Shown in pieces: positions 35,898 to 45,244 of a stretch of DNA of 64,000 nucleotides (the first letter of the stretch is position 1; each line of letters opens with the position of its first letter). Source of the stretch: CAWBRY01 sp963791295. GTDB taxonomy: Bacteria > Bacteroidota > Bacteroidia > Chitinophagales > Chitinophagaceae. The DNA is taken from the NCBI GenBank assembly GCA_963791295.1, contig CAWBRY010000003.1, positions 124,001-188,000 on the forward strand, in the 5' to 3' direction. A program made the translations under genes and the position numbers. Below the pieces are notes generated by a model that made no database searches, was not told the origin of the DNA, and saw only the letters and a program-made list of their open reading frames with translations.

Positions 35898-36479
35898 ATG
35901 AGAAAAGTAATTGCAGGAATCAATATGACACTTGACGCGTTTTGCGACCACACAGCAATGATTGCAGATGATGAATTACATCAACATTACAGTGAGCTAT
36001 TAAGAAATGCAGGAGCCATTGTATGGGGAAGGATCACATACCAACTTATGGAAAGTGCCTGGCCTGCCATGGTAAAAGATCCTACCGGTAACAAACCAAT
36101 GGATGAATTTGCGGTTATAATAGACAATATGCCGAAAATTGTTTTTTCCCACACCCTAAAGAAAGTTGAATGGAAAAACACCCGGCTAGCAAAGAGAGAC
36201 ATTAAAGAAGAAATTTTAGAACTCAAGCAGCAAGCAGGCAAGGACATATTGGTTGGCAGCCGGAGTTTAATTGTAACCTTGTTGAATCAGAATTTAGTTG
36301 ATGAATTCCAACTCTGCGTTCAGCCAATTATAGTAGGAAAGGGGCTACCGTTATTTAACCATATTGAACAGAGAATCAATCTGAAACTCCTGAAAACAAA
36401 AACCTTTGGATCTGGTTCAATCGTATTCTACTATAAGCCGGCAAATATTCTTTTAGATAATTGTGCGGACGACTTTTGA
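35898..36479 (+). CDS. Dihydrofolate-reductase-like (RibD C-terminal domain) protein
   Basis: 193 residues. The RibD-C pattern is visible as MRKVIAGINMTLDAF, the GAIVWGRITYQLME loop, IVFSHTLKKVEW, ILVGSRSLIVTLL and PIIVGKGLPLF. It binds NADPH in its family, but the substrate of stand-alone members is unknown. It is followed 15 bp later by the membrane protein at 36495, so it may be in one operon. Confidence 0.8.
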   Translation: MRKVIAGINMTLDAFCDHTAMIADDELHQHYSELLRNAGAIVWGRITYQLMESAWPAMVKDPTGNKPMDEFAVIIDNMPKIVFSHTLKKVEWKNTRLAKRDIKEEILELKQQAGKDILVGSRSLIVTLLNQNLVDEFQLCVQPIIVGKGLPLFNHIEQRINLKLLKTKTFGSGSIVFYYKPANILLDNCADDF

Positions 36480-36494
36480 GTGTAAATTCGGGTG

Positions 36495-37274
36495 ATGGAA
36501 GTACATGCGCACACTCATACTCCACGAAAGAAATGGACTCACTATTTCTGGGAGTTTTTAATGTTGTTTCTTGCTGTGTTCTGCGGCTTTTTGGCAGAGA
36601 ACCAAAGAGAACACATGATCGAACACCAGAGAGCAAAAGTATATGCAGCTAATTTGTACCAGGAATTAATGAAGGATACCACCGGGATAAATAATACAAT
36701 TCAGGATATTAACATATCTACTGGCAAACTGGACAGTTTTTGCCTGCTCGGCACAGAAAAAATAGGCCGCGATGTCACCAATGGCATGCTTTATTATTAT
36801 TCTTCCTATACAACATCCATAAATTTATATGCCTCTGAAAACACAACTATTGAGCAGCTAAAGGGCTCAGGCAATCTTCGGATAATGTCCGATAGTATTA
36901 CCCAACTAATCAATGTTTATGAAAAAAAATTGAAGGCCCTGGAAAATGAATACGGGCTGACAAGGCCTGAATTTGCAAAAATCGAAGAACTCTATTTTAA
37001 AATATTTGATGGCTATGCAATTCCGCAGCTTTTACGGGAAGGAGACGCTCAGTATAGAGATTCTGTTAATGGTCAACCCCAAGTCAGGGATTCAATATTT
37101 AAATTAAGTACGCCTTTGATTAATGAAGACAGGGCGATGATGAAAGAGTTTATTGGATGGCTGGCTTTTGAATCGCTTATATACCAAACCCAGGTCAAAC
37201 ACTTTTTGCTTCCCCTTAAACAAACAGCAACAGAATTAATCGCAACGCTCAAAGAAGAATATCATTTGAAATAA
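36495..37274 (+). CDS. WTHYFWEF-family membrane-anchored helical protein (copy 1)
   Basis: 259 residues from the ATG at 36495, preceded by an in-frame GTG. It begins with a His-rich head (MEVHAHTHTPRKK), then one membrane segment WTHYFWEFLMLFLAVFCGF and the motif AENQREH. About 200 residues of helix follow, ending in EEYHLK. A second member, on the minus strand at 48505-49269, shares this N-terminus and the EYHLK end but little between. The function is unknown. The location between RibD-C and the serine hydrolase genes (15 and 24 bp gaps) suggests co-expression. Confidence 0.75.
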   Translation: MEVHAHTHTPRKKWTHYFWEFLMLFLAVFCGFLAENQREHMIEHQRAKVYAANLYQELMKDTTGINNTIQDINISTGKLDSFCLLGTEKIGRDVTNGMLYYYSSYTTSINLYASENTTIEQLKGSGNLRIMSDSITQLINVYEKKLKALENEYGLTRPEFAKIEELYFKIFDGYAIPQLLREGDAQYRDSVNGQPQVRDSIFKLSTPLINEDRAMMKEFIGWLAFESLIYQTQVKHFLLPLKQTATELIATLKEEYHLK

Positions 37275-37298
37275 CCACACTTTAACAAGAACAGACAA

Positions 37299-38711
37299 AT
37301 GAAGACAATTCTGTTGGTTTTAATGTTTTCGATGACAGTTCTTAGAGCATTTTCGCAACAACAATACCCGATTACATACGAAAAGTTAAAAGAGTACGAG
37401 GGATTATATGAATATAGAAATCAATCGCCATTTAAAATTGCGGCGTCTCCAAAAAACACTCGATTGTATGCGATTATTAATGATGTAAAATTTGAATTGA
37501 CACACCTTGGCAAAGATTTATTTATAAGTCAGGCTCAGGAGAAAATACAATTTTTCAGAAATTCTTCTAATAAAGTAATCGGCTATATTTTAGACGATAC
37601 CAGATTTAAGCTATTAAGCAAAGAAGTTAAATTCCCAATTCAACTTTGGTATGTCCGAATGGACACTTTAAAAGGATATACTTATGTGCAACCTAAAGCT
37701 ATCGATGATGGATTACAGACAGGGTCTATAAACCAATCGGGCTTAGACACATCTCTATTAAACGAGATGATGCTAAAAATCATAAATGGAACATACCCTA
37801 ACGTACACAGTGTCCTCATAATTAGAGATGGCAAACTTGTTTTCGAAGAATATTTTTATGAATACACGAGGGAAAAATTGCACGAAACACGCTCTGCGAC
37901 TAAGAGTTTTATTTCTGCACTGACAGGAATTGCCATTGACAAGGGCTACATAAAAAATACAGACGAAAATGTTCTCTCGTTCTTTCCAGAATATTCAATT
38001 AAGAATAATTCTGAAGCAAAAAAACGAATAACGATTGAAAACTTGCTTACCAATCAAAGCGGTTTGGATTGTGATATAACTAATCCAAGTTCGGCAGGTC
38101 ATGAAAACAAAATGAACAATAGTGACGATTGGGTAAAATTTACGCTTGATCTGCCTATGATTGAGAATGCAGGCAACATTGGAAGGTATTGTTCGGGTAC
38201 TACCATAGTAACCGGACGAATCATTGAGAAACAAACAAAAATGACTTTACCTGAATTTGCAAAACAGACTCTGTTTAAGGATTTAGGCATCAAAAATTAT
38301 GTTTGGAACTTTAAACCTGATAAATCAAGTACGGAAACAATTTGCGAGGTGTTCTTAAATTCAAGAGACATGGCAAAGTTTGGGTTATTGTTTCTTAACA
38401 AAGGGCAATGGAATGGGAAGCAGGTCATTTCTCGTGATTGGATAAAACAGTCATTATCTAAGCATTCAGTGATTCAAGGAGTTGATTATGGCTATTTCTG
38501 GTGGATTAAGTATTTAGATGCCGATGGAGTTAGATACTTTGGAAAGGCGGCACAAGGTAATGGAGGGCAAAAAATTTTCATTTGGGAAGAACAAAACATG
38601 GTGACTGTTATAACAGGAGGCAATTACAATGTTCAATCACCATCTGACGAATTGATCAGTAAGTATATATTGCCAGCTTTCAATAAAAAGGCGGGGAAAT
38701 CACAACAATAG
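37299..38711 (+). CDS. Secreted serine hydrolase (class C beta-lactamase / penicillin-binding fold)
   Basis: 470 residues with signal peptide MKTILLVLMFSMTVLRAFSQ. An N-terminal 130-residue domain precedes the beta-lactamase fold. The nucleophile box is SATK in ETRSATKSFIS, the second is YCSG in RYCSGTTIV (standing for YxN), and the last block GKAAQGNGGQKIFI fits the KTG-like region. It is likely a peptidase or esterase rather than an antibiotic-degrading enzyme; the substrate is unknown. The base composition is visibly AT-rich, as in the preceding gene. Confidence 0.82.
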   Translation: MKTILLVLMFSMTVLRAFSQQQYPITYEKLKEYEGLYEYRNQSPFKIAASPKNTRLYAIINDVKFELTHLGKDLFISQAQEKIQFFRNSSNKVIGYILDDTRFKLLSKEVKFPIQLWYVRMDTLKGYTYVQPKAIDDGLQTGSINQSGLDTSLLNEMMLKIINGTYPNVHSVLIIRDGKLVFEEYFYEYTREKLHETRSATKSFISALTGIAIDKGYIKNTDENVLSFFPEYSIKNNSEAKKRITIENLLTNQSGLDCDITNPSSAGHENKMNNSDDWVKFTLDLPMIENAGNIGRYCSGTTIVTGRIIEKQTKMTLPEFAKQTLFKDLGIKNYVWNFKPDKSSTETICEVFLNSRDMAKFGLLFLNKGQWNGKQVISRDWIKQSLSKHSVIQGVDYGYFWWIKYLDADGVRYFGKAAQGNGGQKIFIWEEQNMVTVITGGNYNVQSPSDELISKYILPAFNKKAGKSQQ

Positions 38712-38727
38712 CAAAAGAAATTGCCCA

Positions 38728-40260
38728 TCACTTTTTATTAATTGTATTTTCAAGAACCGTAATGGAAACGGGCCTGCTTCGCCATTTCTCTATAAGTGAC
38801 CGTGGTACATTGCCAACCGGAATAAAAGCATTTCCCATAACAATATCTATATCTCCGTCGCCATCCATATCGCCTGCATCCATAGTTAACCACCGTCCAT
38901 CAATACAACCGCTAAATGTATATTTTTTATAAGTATTGTCGCCTGAGTTTTCCCAGTATATAAAACTTTCTTTCGGCAGTTTGTCGAAATCAGGATAGAA
39001 GGCAATAGAAACGATGTCAACATCACCGTCATTATCAAAATCAGCAGGTATTGCTTTCTGTGCACCATAGACAGGCAGAAAATATTTTTCATCAAACTGG
39101 TTGTTTCCGTTATTGTAAAATATCCTGATACCATGATAAGGCTTTAATATAATCGAGTAATCAGCATTGTCGCCATTCGTGGTAATTATATCCATGAATC
39201 CATCGCCATTAAAATCAAAAAGCTGAAAATAATTTGAACCATATGCCGGAGGAAACCGGATCACCCTGTCTTCCCTGAATTGACCGTTGCCTTCATTATA
39301 ATAAATAAACACTCCTTCATCTCCCTGTGCCATCAGTACAGCAATATCAGGCTTTCCATCCTTATTAAAATCATACACTTCAGTTCGTACAGCTCCAGGC
39401 AAAGCCCTCAGCATATGTCTTACATAGTTCCCTTTCCCGGTATCTTCGAACCAACTGACAGAGCCTTGCCTGAAACCAAACTCACTAACAACTATATCTT
39501 CCCTATTATCATTGTTAAGATCGGCATAAGTAGCCTGCACCGGGCGTCGCAGCCCACCAATTACGGTAGTAGGGTTCTTTCCTTTTTTTACAATTTCCAG
39601 TTTCCCCTGGGGTGCATCTGAAGGAGTAATACTTCCAATAGCGATCACCGAAGTAACTTTACCAGGATGAATATCTGTCGCTCCTGGTCCGGTAAAAAGT
39701 GAGTCAGTTATTTTTAAAAAAGAATTGGTTACAAAAATTTTACCCGCACTGCCATCGCCAAAGAAAATTTTTTTCGCCACCGTATCAAAATAAACCAGGC
39801 TGGTTATTGGATTCGGAAACTTACCGTACAATGAACGAGCAGAAAAGTTTTTCATCCCGATCTGAATAGGAGAAAGCGTATCAGTTCTTTCGGGTAAATT
39901 TTCAGGAGCAGCGGTAGTATAGTATTTTACAATTTTTTCCCATTTTTCATATGGAAAAAGTTTATCAGGCTCTACTCTTGACGAGGGCAGATCGCCAATT
40001 GTCCCACTTGAATTATTAGGATCGTAATAATTCTCTACATACATCAGTTGTGCCATCTTTGGCAACAAACTCAAATTCCATGTTTTCTTATCAAGCAATG
40101 CCGGCTCGGGAAATGCGTGACAGGAGATACAATGAACACGGGCCAGTTTTTCTCCTTCGACAATTGTATTATCTGCGTTATTTATCTTGTTCTTACAGGA
40201 ATAATTTACATAAAAAATAATACTGAAAAGGACTGCTGTTACTGCTGATGCTTTTTTCAT
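38728..40260 (-). CDS. FG-GAP/VCBS repeat lipoprotein with c-type haem site
   Basis: 510 residues with an N-terminal lipoprotein signal (VNYSCKNKINN). Near residue 40 a haem-c box CISCH is seen in KLARVHCISCHAFPEP, with a possible axial Met in LLPKMAQLM. The rest is a beta-propeller of FG-GAP repeats: DLNNDNREDIVVSEFG, DFNKDGKPDIAVL, DFNGDGFMDIITTNG, DFDNDGDVDIVSIA and DMDGDGDIDIVMGN, each with a Ca-binding DxDxDGxxD-like loop. It is probably an outer-surface protein linking electron transfer and binding. It is convergent with the serine hydrolase. Confidence 0.82.
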   Translation of the reverse strand: MKKASAVTAVLFSIIFYVNYSCKNKINNADNTIVEGEKLARVHCISCHAFPEPALLDKKTWNLSLLPKMAQLMYVENYYDPNNSSGTIGDLPSSRVEPDKLFPYEKWEKIVKYYTTAAPENLPERTDTLSPIQIGMKNFSARSLYGKFPNPITSLVYFDTVAKKIFFGDGSAGKIFVTNSFLKITDSLFTGPGATDIHPGKVTSVIAIGSITPSDAPQGKLEIVKKGKNPTTVIGGLRRPVQATYADLNNDNREDIVVSEFGFRQGSVSWFEDTGKGNYVRHMLRALPGAVRTEVYDFNKDGKPDIAVLMAQGDEGVFIYYNEGNGQFREDRVIRFPPAYGSNYFQLFDFNGDGFMDIITTNGDNADYSIILKPYHGIRIFYNNGNNQFDEKYFLPVYGAQKAIPADFDNDGDVDIVSIAFYPDFDKLPKESFIYWENSGDNTYKKYTFSGCIDGRWLTMDAGDMDGDGDIDIVMGNAFIPVGNVPRSLIEKWRSRPVSITVLENTINKK

Positions 40261-40393
40261 GTGATAAAACTGCTCTTTCTACGCCGATGTTGGTTTTATA
40301 AATCTAATTCTTTTAAGAAATTATTATACACGAAAGAAAAGGTTGATAAAAGGGAATTGGGATTCGATTATCTTTAACCTAAGTTATTATTTA

Positions 40394-42523
40394 ATGAAGA
40401 ATTTTTTACTTCTTCTCTTTATCAGCCCATTATTCGCATTTTCGCAAGATGACTCCGTCTTAACGCTTACATCGAGTGCACAGAGTAATTCAAAAGTAGC
40501 CGCGGGCTGGATTAAGCTGGATGCCGGATGGCAATATAAGGCCGGTGATAATAAGGAATGGGCAAAGCCAGATTTCAACGATTCTTCATGGTCGTCCATA
40601 AATCTTTTTCAGGATCTATATCCGCTGCCGCAAATTCCAAAACAAGGGATTATCTGGTTCAGGGTGAAAATTAAGAATGATAGCACATTTGAGCAACCAC
40701 TACTCATGCGCATATATCAATCCGGGGCCTCCGAAATCTACCTGGATGGGCAACTGATACACCGATTTGGATCCGTAACTACGAACTCCGGCAAAAGCAA
40801 ATTTTATAATCCTGACCGCGATAACTTTTCTTTTCCTCTTTCAAATGGGAAAGAACAGTTGCTTGCCATACGTTTTGCCAACATGCCGGTCAGATATACT
40901 TCTTATAACAACTATCGCTCCTTTTTGTTATTATGGGTTTCTACAGCCGACAACGCGCAGAATGACTACATCACGCGTTTTTACAAAACCTTTATAAACA
41001 GGTTTTATGTCGGTGTTGGCGTCGCTTTAATTCTTTTCATTTTGTATTTGTCTCTTTATCTTTTTTTCCCGGCGAATAAGGTGAACCTTTATTTTTCCCT
41101 GTGCAATTTTTTCTTTTCGTTGTTTTTGATCTCGACATTGCAATTATACAATAATCATGATGAGGTTACGATCATCAATTTTTTAACGACGATCTTTGGC
41201 ACACTCTATCTCCTTTCATTGCTCTATTGCATTTATAAGACATTCCATCGGCCATTAAGATGGATGTATTGGCTATTACTATTGCTAGGTGGTATCAGCG
41301 TTTTATCTACTTTTTTTAACAACGGCGATTACCTGAGTATGTCACTCGCCTTACTGACCCTAATAGATGCGCTTAGGATAACGATTCAATCGGTGCGGAC
41401 AACTAGTAATAAGGGCCCGGTTATCCTCGTAGTTTGTTATGCGATAAACCTTGTTTTTTGGACGTGCTCCTTCCTGTCCGAACTGTCTGTTATCTCTATG
41501 CCCTGGCTCGGTGGCTACGTACCTTTTGCTTATTTAATGGGCCCCGTAGGATTGGCCATTTACCTTGGCTATTCCCATGCGTTTACCAGCGGGTTGCTGC
41601 GCCAAAAATTGGCAGAAGTAGAACAGTTGTCAAAGGAAAAACAACAAATATTGTCTGATCAGAATGTGGTGTTGGATCGGCAGGTAAAAGAAAGAACCGC
41701 TGAACTTAATCGATCATTACATGATCTCAAGTCTACCCAGGCACAGTTGGTACAATCGGAAAAGATGGCGTCGTTGGGTGAACTTACCGCAGGTATTGCG
41801 CATGAAATACAAAATCCATTGAACTTCGTTAATAATTTTTCCGAAGTCAATGCCGAGCTATTAAATGAATTGAAGGATGGGGCTTTAAGAAAATTGCCTG
41901 AAGATGTAAGGAAGGAGGCCGATGAAATAGTTGAAAATCTAAGACAGAATGTTGACAAAGTTTCCTTTCATGGCAAAAGAGCAGATGGCATTGTAAAGGG
42001 AATGTTGCAACATTCAAGGCAAACATCAGGTACAAAGGAACCAACCGACATAAATGCTTTAGCTGATGAATATCTACGTCTATCTTATCATGGTCTGCGA
42101 ATGAAAGATAAATCGTTTAACGCCACCTTAAAAACGGATTTTGAAAGCAGCATCGGTAACATTCAAGTTATTCCCCAGGATATTGGAAAAGTATTGCTCA
42201 ATTTGTACAACAATGCTTTTTATGTTCTTTCAGAAAAAAAGAGACACATAGGAGGAGGCTATGAGCCCTCTCTTTCAGTAAGCACAAAAAAGATAGGCCA
42301 TATAGTTGAAATAAGAGTGAAAGACAATGGTAACGGTATTCCTGAAAAAGTAGTGGATAAAATCTTTCAACCCTTCTTTACTACCAAACCTACAGGCCAG
42401 GGAACCGGGTTAGGGTTATCATTAGCTTATGATATTGTGAAGGCACACGGTGGTGAGCTGAAAGTAGCAACGGAAGAGGGGACAGGATCAGAGTTTATAA
42501 TTGAGTTGCCAAGTGGCGTATGA
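40394..42523 (+). CDS. Membrane sensor histidine kinase, 7TMR-DISM-like
   Basis: 709 residues from the ATG at 40394. A signal peptide (MKNFLLLLFISPLFAFSQ) is followed by a periplasmic jelly-roll-like domain of about 190 residues that includes IIWFRVKIKNDS and YLDGQLIHRFG. Six to seven membrane helices follow (from FYVGVGVALILFILYLSLYLF) and then a coiled coil. The HisKA box is LTAGIAHEIQNPLNFVNNF and the HATPase domain has KDNGNGIPEKV and GTGLGLSLAYDI. The kinase core is nearly the same as that at 55.2-58.5 kb. No receiver or regulator is adjacent. Its end converges with fdhF 8 bp away. Confidence 0.88.
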   Translation: MKNFLLLLFISPLFAFSQDDSVLTLTSSAQSNSKVAAGWIKLDAGWQYKAGDNKEWAKPDFNDSSWSSINLFQDLYPLPQIPKQGIIWFRVKIKNDSTFEQPLLMRIYQSGASEIYLDGQLIHRFGSVTTNSGKSKFYNPDRDNFSFPLSNGKEQLLAIRFANMPVRYTSYNNYRSFLLLWVSTADNAQNDYITRFYKTFINRFYVGVGVALILFILYLSLYLFFPANKVNLYFSLCNFFFSLFLISTLQLYNNHDEVTIINFLTTIFGTLYLLSLLYCIYKTFHRPLRWMYWLLLLLGGISVLSTFFNNGDYLSMSLALLTLIDALRITIQSVRTTSNKGPVILVVCYAINLVFWTCSFLSELSVISMPWLGGYVPFAYLMGPVGLAIYLGYSHAFTSGLLRQKLAEVEQLSKEKQQILSDQNVVLDRQVKERTAELNRSLHDLKSTQAQLVQSEKMASLGELTAGIAHEIQNPLNFVNNFSEVNAELLNELKDGALRKLPEDVRKEADEIVENLRQNVDKVSFHGKRADGIVKGMLQHSRQTSGTKEPTDINALADEYLRLSYHGLRMKDKSFNATLKTDFESSIGNIQVIPQDIGKVLLNLYNNAFYVLSEKKRHIGGGYEPSLSVSTKKIGHIVEIRVKDNGNGIPEKVVDKIFQPFFTTKPTGQGTGLGLSLAYDIVKAHGGELKVATEEGTGSEFIIELPSGV

Positions 42524-42531
42524 ACTGTTTT

Positions 42532-44834
42532 TCAAGTATGTTTTTTTACTTTCACTATTACCTGTTTTGATGTGGGTGTATTGCTTTTATATGCGACACT
42601 AGTAATAGGTACCAATATATTTGCCTCGGGAAAATAAGTGGCTGTGCAACCTCCTGGGATTGGATATGCCACCGCTATGAATTTGTGTGCCTCCCTTTCT
42701 ATCCCGTCATGATTATTAAACAGGTCTACAACATCACCATCTTTAATATCACGGCTGTTCATATCATACTGGTTCATTAGTATTACCCGTCGCTCATTAA
42801 AAATTCCACGGTAGCGATCGTTGAGCCCATAGATGGTTGTATTAAACTGGTCGTGGCTCCTAATGCTCATCATCATTAGCTCATCTTCCTTCATAGGAAG
42901 TTCCGTAAAGGTTGTTATATTAAAATGTGCTTTTGCGGAAGGAGTATCAAAATTCCCTTCACGGTTACAATTGGGCAAATAAAACCCTCCGGGAACTCTT
43001 ATACTTTCATTATAATTCTCAAAACCCCCAATAGTACGTTCAATATCATCCCTGATAGCATCATAGTGATGAGCATATTTGTCCCAATTAACCTTACTGC
43101 GGTTGCCTAAGGTGGCTTTAGCCAGTTTGCATACGATCACAGGCTCGCTCAGCAACTGGCTGGATACGGGCTTCAAAACTCCTTTGGACGATTGTACCAC
43201 ACTCATCGAGTTTTCGCAGGAAACAAATTGTTCTACTCCATTGATAACATCTTTATCGCTACGGCTAAGGCAAGGTAATATCAATGCCTCTTCGCCATGT
43301 ATCAAATGGCTACGATTAAGTTTTGTAGAAACATGAACAGTGAGTTGGCATCGTCGCAATGCTTCAGCGGTATAATTTGTGTCGGGTGTTGCAGAAAGAA
43401 AATTGCCGCCTAAAGCAAAAAATACTTTCGCTTTTCCTTCATGCATCGCTTTAATGCTTTTCACCACATCGTAACCCTCCTGTTGAGGCGGGGTAAAATG
43501 GAAGTGATCTTCTATTGATTTTAAAAATGTTTTAGATGGCCGCTCGCTGATGCCCATAGTGCGGTCTCCCTGCACATTACTATGCCCACGAACCGGGCAT
43601 GTGCCGGCGCCACGTTTACCTATGCTGCCCTTCAATAATAATAGGTTCACTATTTCCTTTATAGTATCAACGGCATTTCTATGTTGAGTAAGGCCCATTG
43701 CCCAGCAGGCAATAATTTTCTTTTTATCTTTTAATATATCAGCGGTTTCTTTTAATTGCACCAGGTCGATGCCCGAGGATTTTACTAGTTCATCCATGCT
43801 TAGTTGCTGCAAGTGTTTCTTAAAATCATCGAAGCCTAAGGTTTTTTGCTCAATAAAATCGTGGTCAAATACTAAGCCCGGATTTTTTTCTTCTTCCTCC
43901 AGCAATAACTTTTCTATTGCCTGCAACAAAGGCATATCGCCGTTTATTTTTGCCTGTAAAAAAATATCTGTCAATGGCGAACTAATACCTAATATTCCTT
44001 TAAGCTGCTTTGGATTATTAAAGCCCATTAAACCTGTTTCCGGCAGCGGATTTATGGATATGATAGTGGCTCCATTAGCTTTTGCTTTTTGCAAGGCAAT
44101 AAGCATACGGGGATGATTGGTGCCCGGATTTTGTCCTAATATTATAATTACTTCGGCTTCATACAGATCGTCCAACTTTACAGAGCCTTTACCAACACCT
44201 AACGATTCTGTCAAAGCTATCCCACTGCTTTCATGGCACATGTTGCTGCAGTCGGGCAAATTATTCGTTCCATACTCCCTTACAAAAAGCTGGTATAAAA
44301 AAGCTGCTTCGTTGCTCGTGCGGCCCGATGTATAAAAAATAGCTTCATCGGGTGAAGCCAGGTTATTTAATGCCGCTCCAATTTTCTTAAAAGCATTGTT
44401 CCAGGAGATAGTTTGATAATGAGAGCTTCCTTTTGACAAATACACTGGCTGTGCTATGCGGCCCTTTTTACCGATCTCATGATCGCTCAGGGTTGCTAAA
44501 TCTTTTACAGCATTCTCTGTAAAAAAAGAAGCAGTTAATTTTTTTGTAGTCGTTTCTTCAGCTACTGCCTTTGCACCATTTTCACAATATTCAGCTATTG
44601 CTGACCGCTCATCGTCAGGATCTGGCCATGCACAACTGGGACAAACAAATCCGCTTTTTTTATTTAAATGCCACAACGCTTTTAAGCCACGAAAAAAACC
44701 AGCTTCTTTAAAATCATTTTACCGGCGTATATAATAGCCCCTATACCGGCGGCAGCCTTCATAATTTTACTTCGTTTCAACCCGGTAAACTGTTCAGGAT
44801 TTTCTGCACCTGGCTGCTTTACTCCATCGTTCAT
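42532..44834 (-). CDS. fdhF: FdhF/YdeP-type molybdopterin oxidoreductase, split by a -1 frameshift
   Basis: The conserved part (42532-44706 in one frame) has CPSCAWPDPD, SNMCHESSG where the Cys stands in the Sec/Cys metal-ligand place, GQNPGTNHPR, and CPVRGHSNVQGDR for molybdopterin. It oxidises formate or a like substrate. The 43-residue N-terminus (MNDGVKQPGAENPEQ..., ATG at 44832-44834) lies in another frame, which runs on to a stop at 44682. Joining at the slippery TTTAAAG (44706-44712) gives K-EAGFFRGLKALWHLN and 767 residues, like E. coli YdeP (about 760). Without the join, translation would need a TTG at 44676 that cuts the conserved GLKALWHLN. The ATG overlaps the stop of the DUF7009 gene (ATGA), supporting this start. 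Confidence 0.85.
44706..44712 (-). other. Slippery heptamer TTTAAAG at the frameshift point
   Basis: On the minus strand, read in the upstream frame as T TTA AAG, this is a canonical X XXY YYZ -1 slip site. After the slip the next codon is GAA, and the frame runs straight into the conserved FdhF/YdeP body. An alternative explanation is loss of one T from a run of five. Confidence 0.7.
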
Positions 44835-45205
44835 GATTCACAGGTTTTATTCGGGTTTTCATAATTGTCTTGCTGGTCCTCGGTTGCTTCATCAAGGCAT
44901 TTAAAATCTTTTTCTACCAAAATATATAAAGATTCTGCATCGCTTACCTGCTTCGTTGCATTAAACCCTACAACATCATTTACTACCCAATCTTTTATAA
45001 AGATTTCAGGAATGAACACAGTTATTTTGTTACCGTCGAAATCAGCAGAAAGTTCGTCACCAGCATGTTTAATTTGTAATGCGTAACCAAAAGTATTGCT
45101 GCCAAATGAAGTACGTTCTTCGAGATATTTAGTGACAGCCAGCTTTTCTACATCAGTTTTTGACAAACGAAGCCGCAGTGAATTTCCTTTGATGCGTAAT
45201 TTCAT
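44831..45205 (-). CDS. DUF7009-family protein in the formate dehydrogenase operon
   Basis: 124 residues from the ATG at 45205 (MKLRIKGNSLRLRLSKTDV). A 13-residue longer start at 45244 exists but is less like the family. The protein is a small beta-rich domain with FGYALQIKH and IFIKDW. DUF7009 members recur beside fdhD and fdhF in Bacteroidetes, so an accessory role in making the molybdenum enzyme is likely but not proved. It ends ATGA-overlapped with fdhF. Confidence 0.7.
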   Translation of the reverse strand: MKLRIKGNSLRLRLSKTDVEKLAVTKYLEERTSFGSNTFGYALQIKHAGDELSADFDGNKITVFIPEIFIKDWVVNDVVGFNATKQVSDAESLYILVEKDFKCLDEATEDQQDNYENPNKTCES

Positions 45206-45244
45206 AAATACTGTCGTTTGCTGCAGTAATTTTTTGGATACCAT

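Noticed and set aside
37299..38711. Antibiotic-resistance class C beta-lactamase.
   Set aside because: The second motif is YCSG rather than YxN and the protein has an extra N-terminal domain; a general serine hydrolase is more likely.
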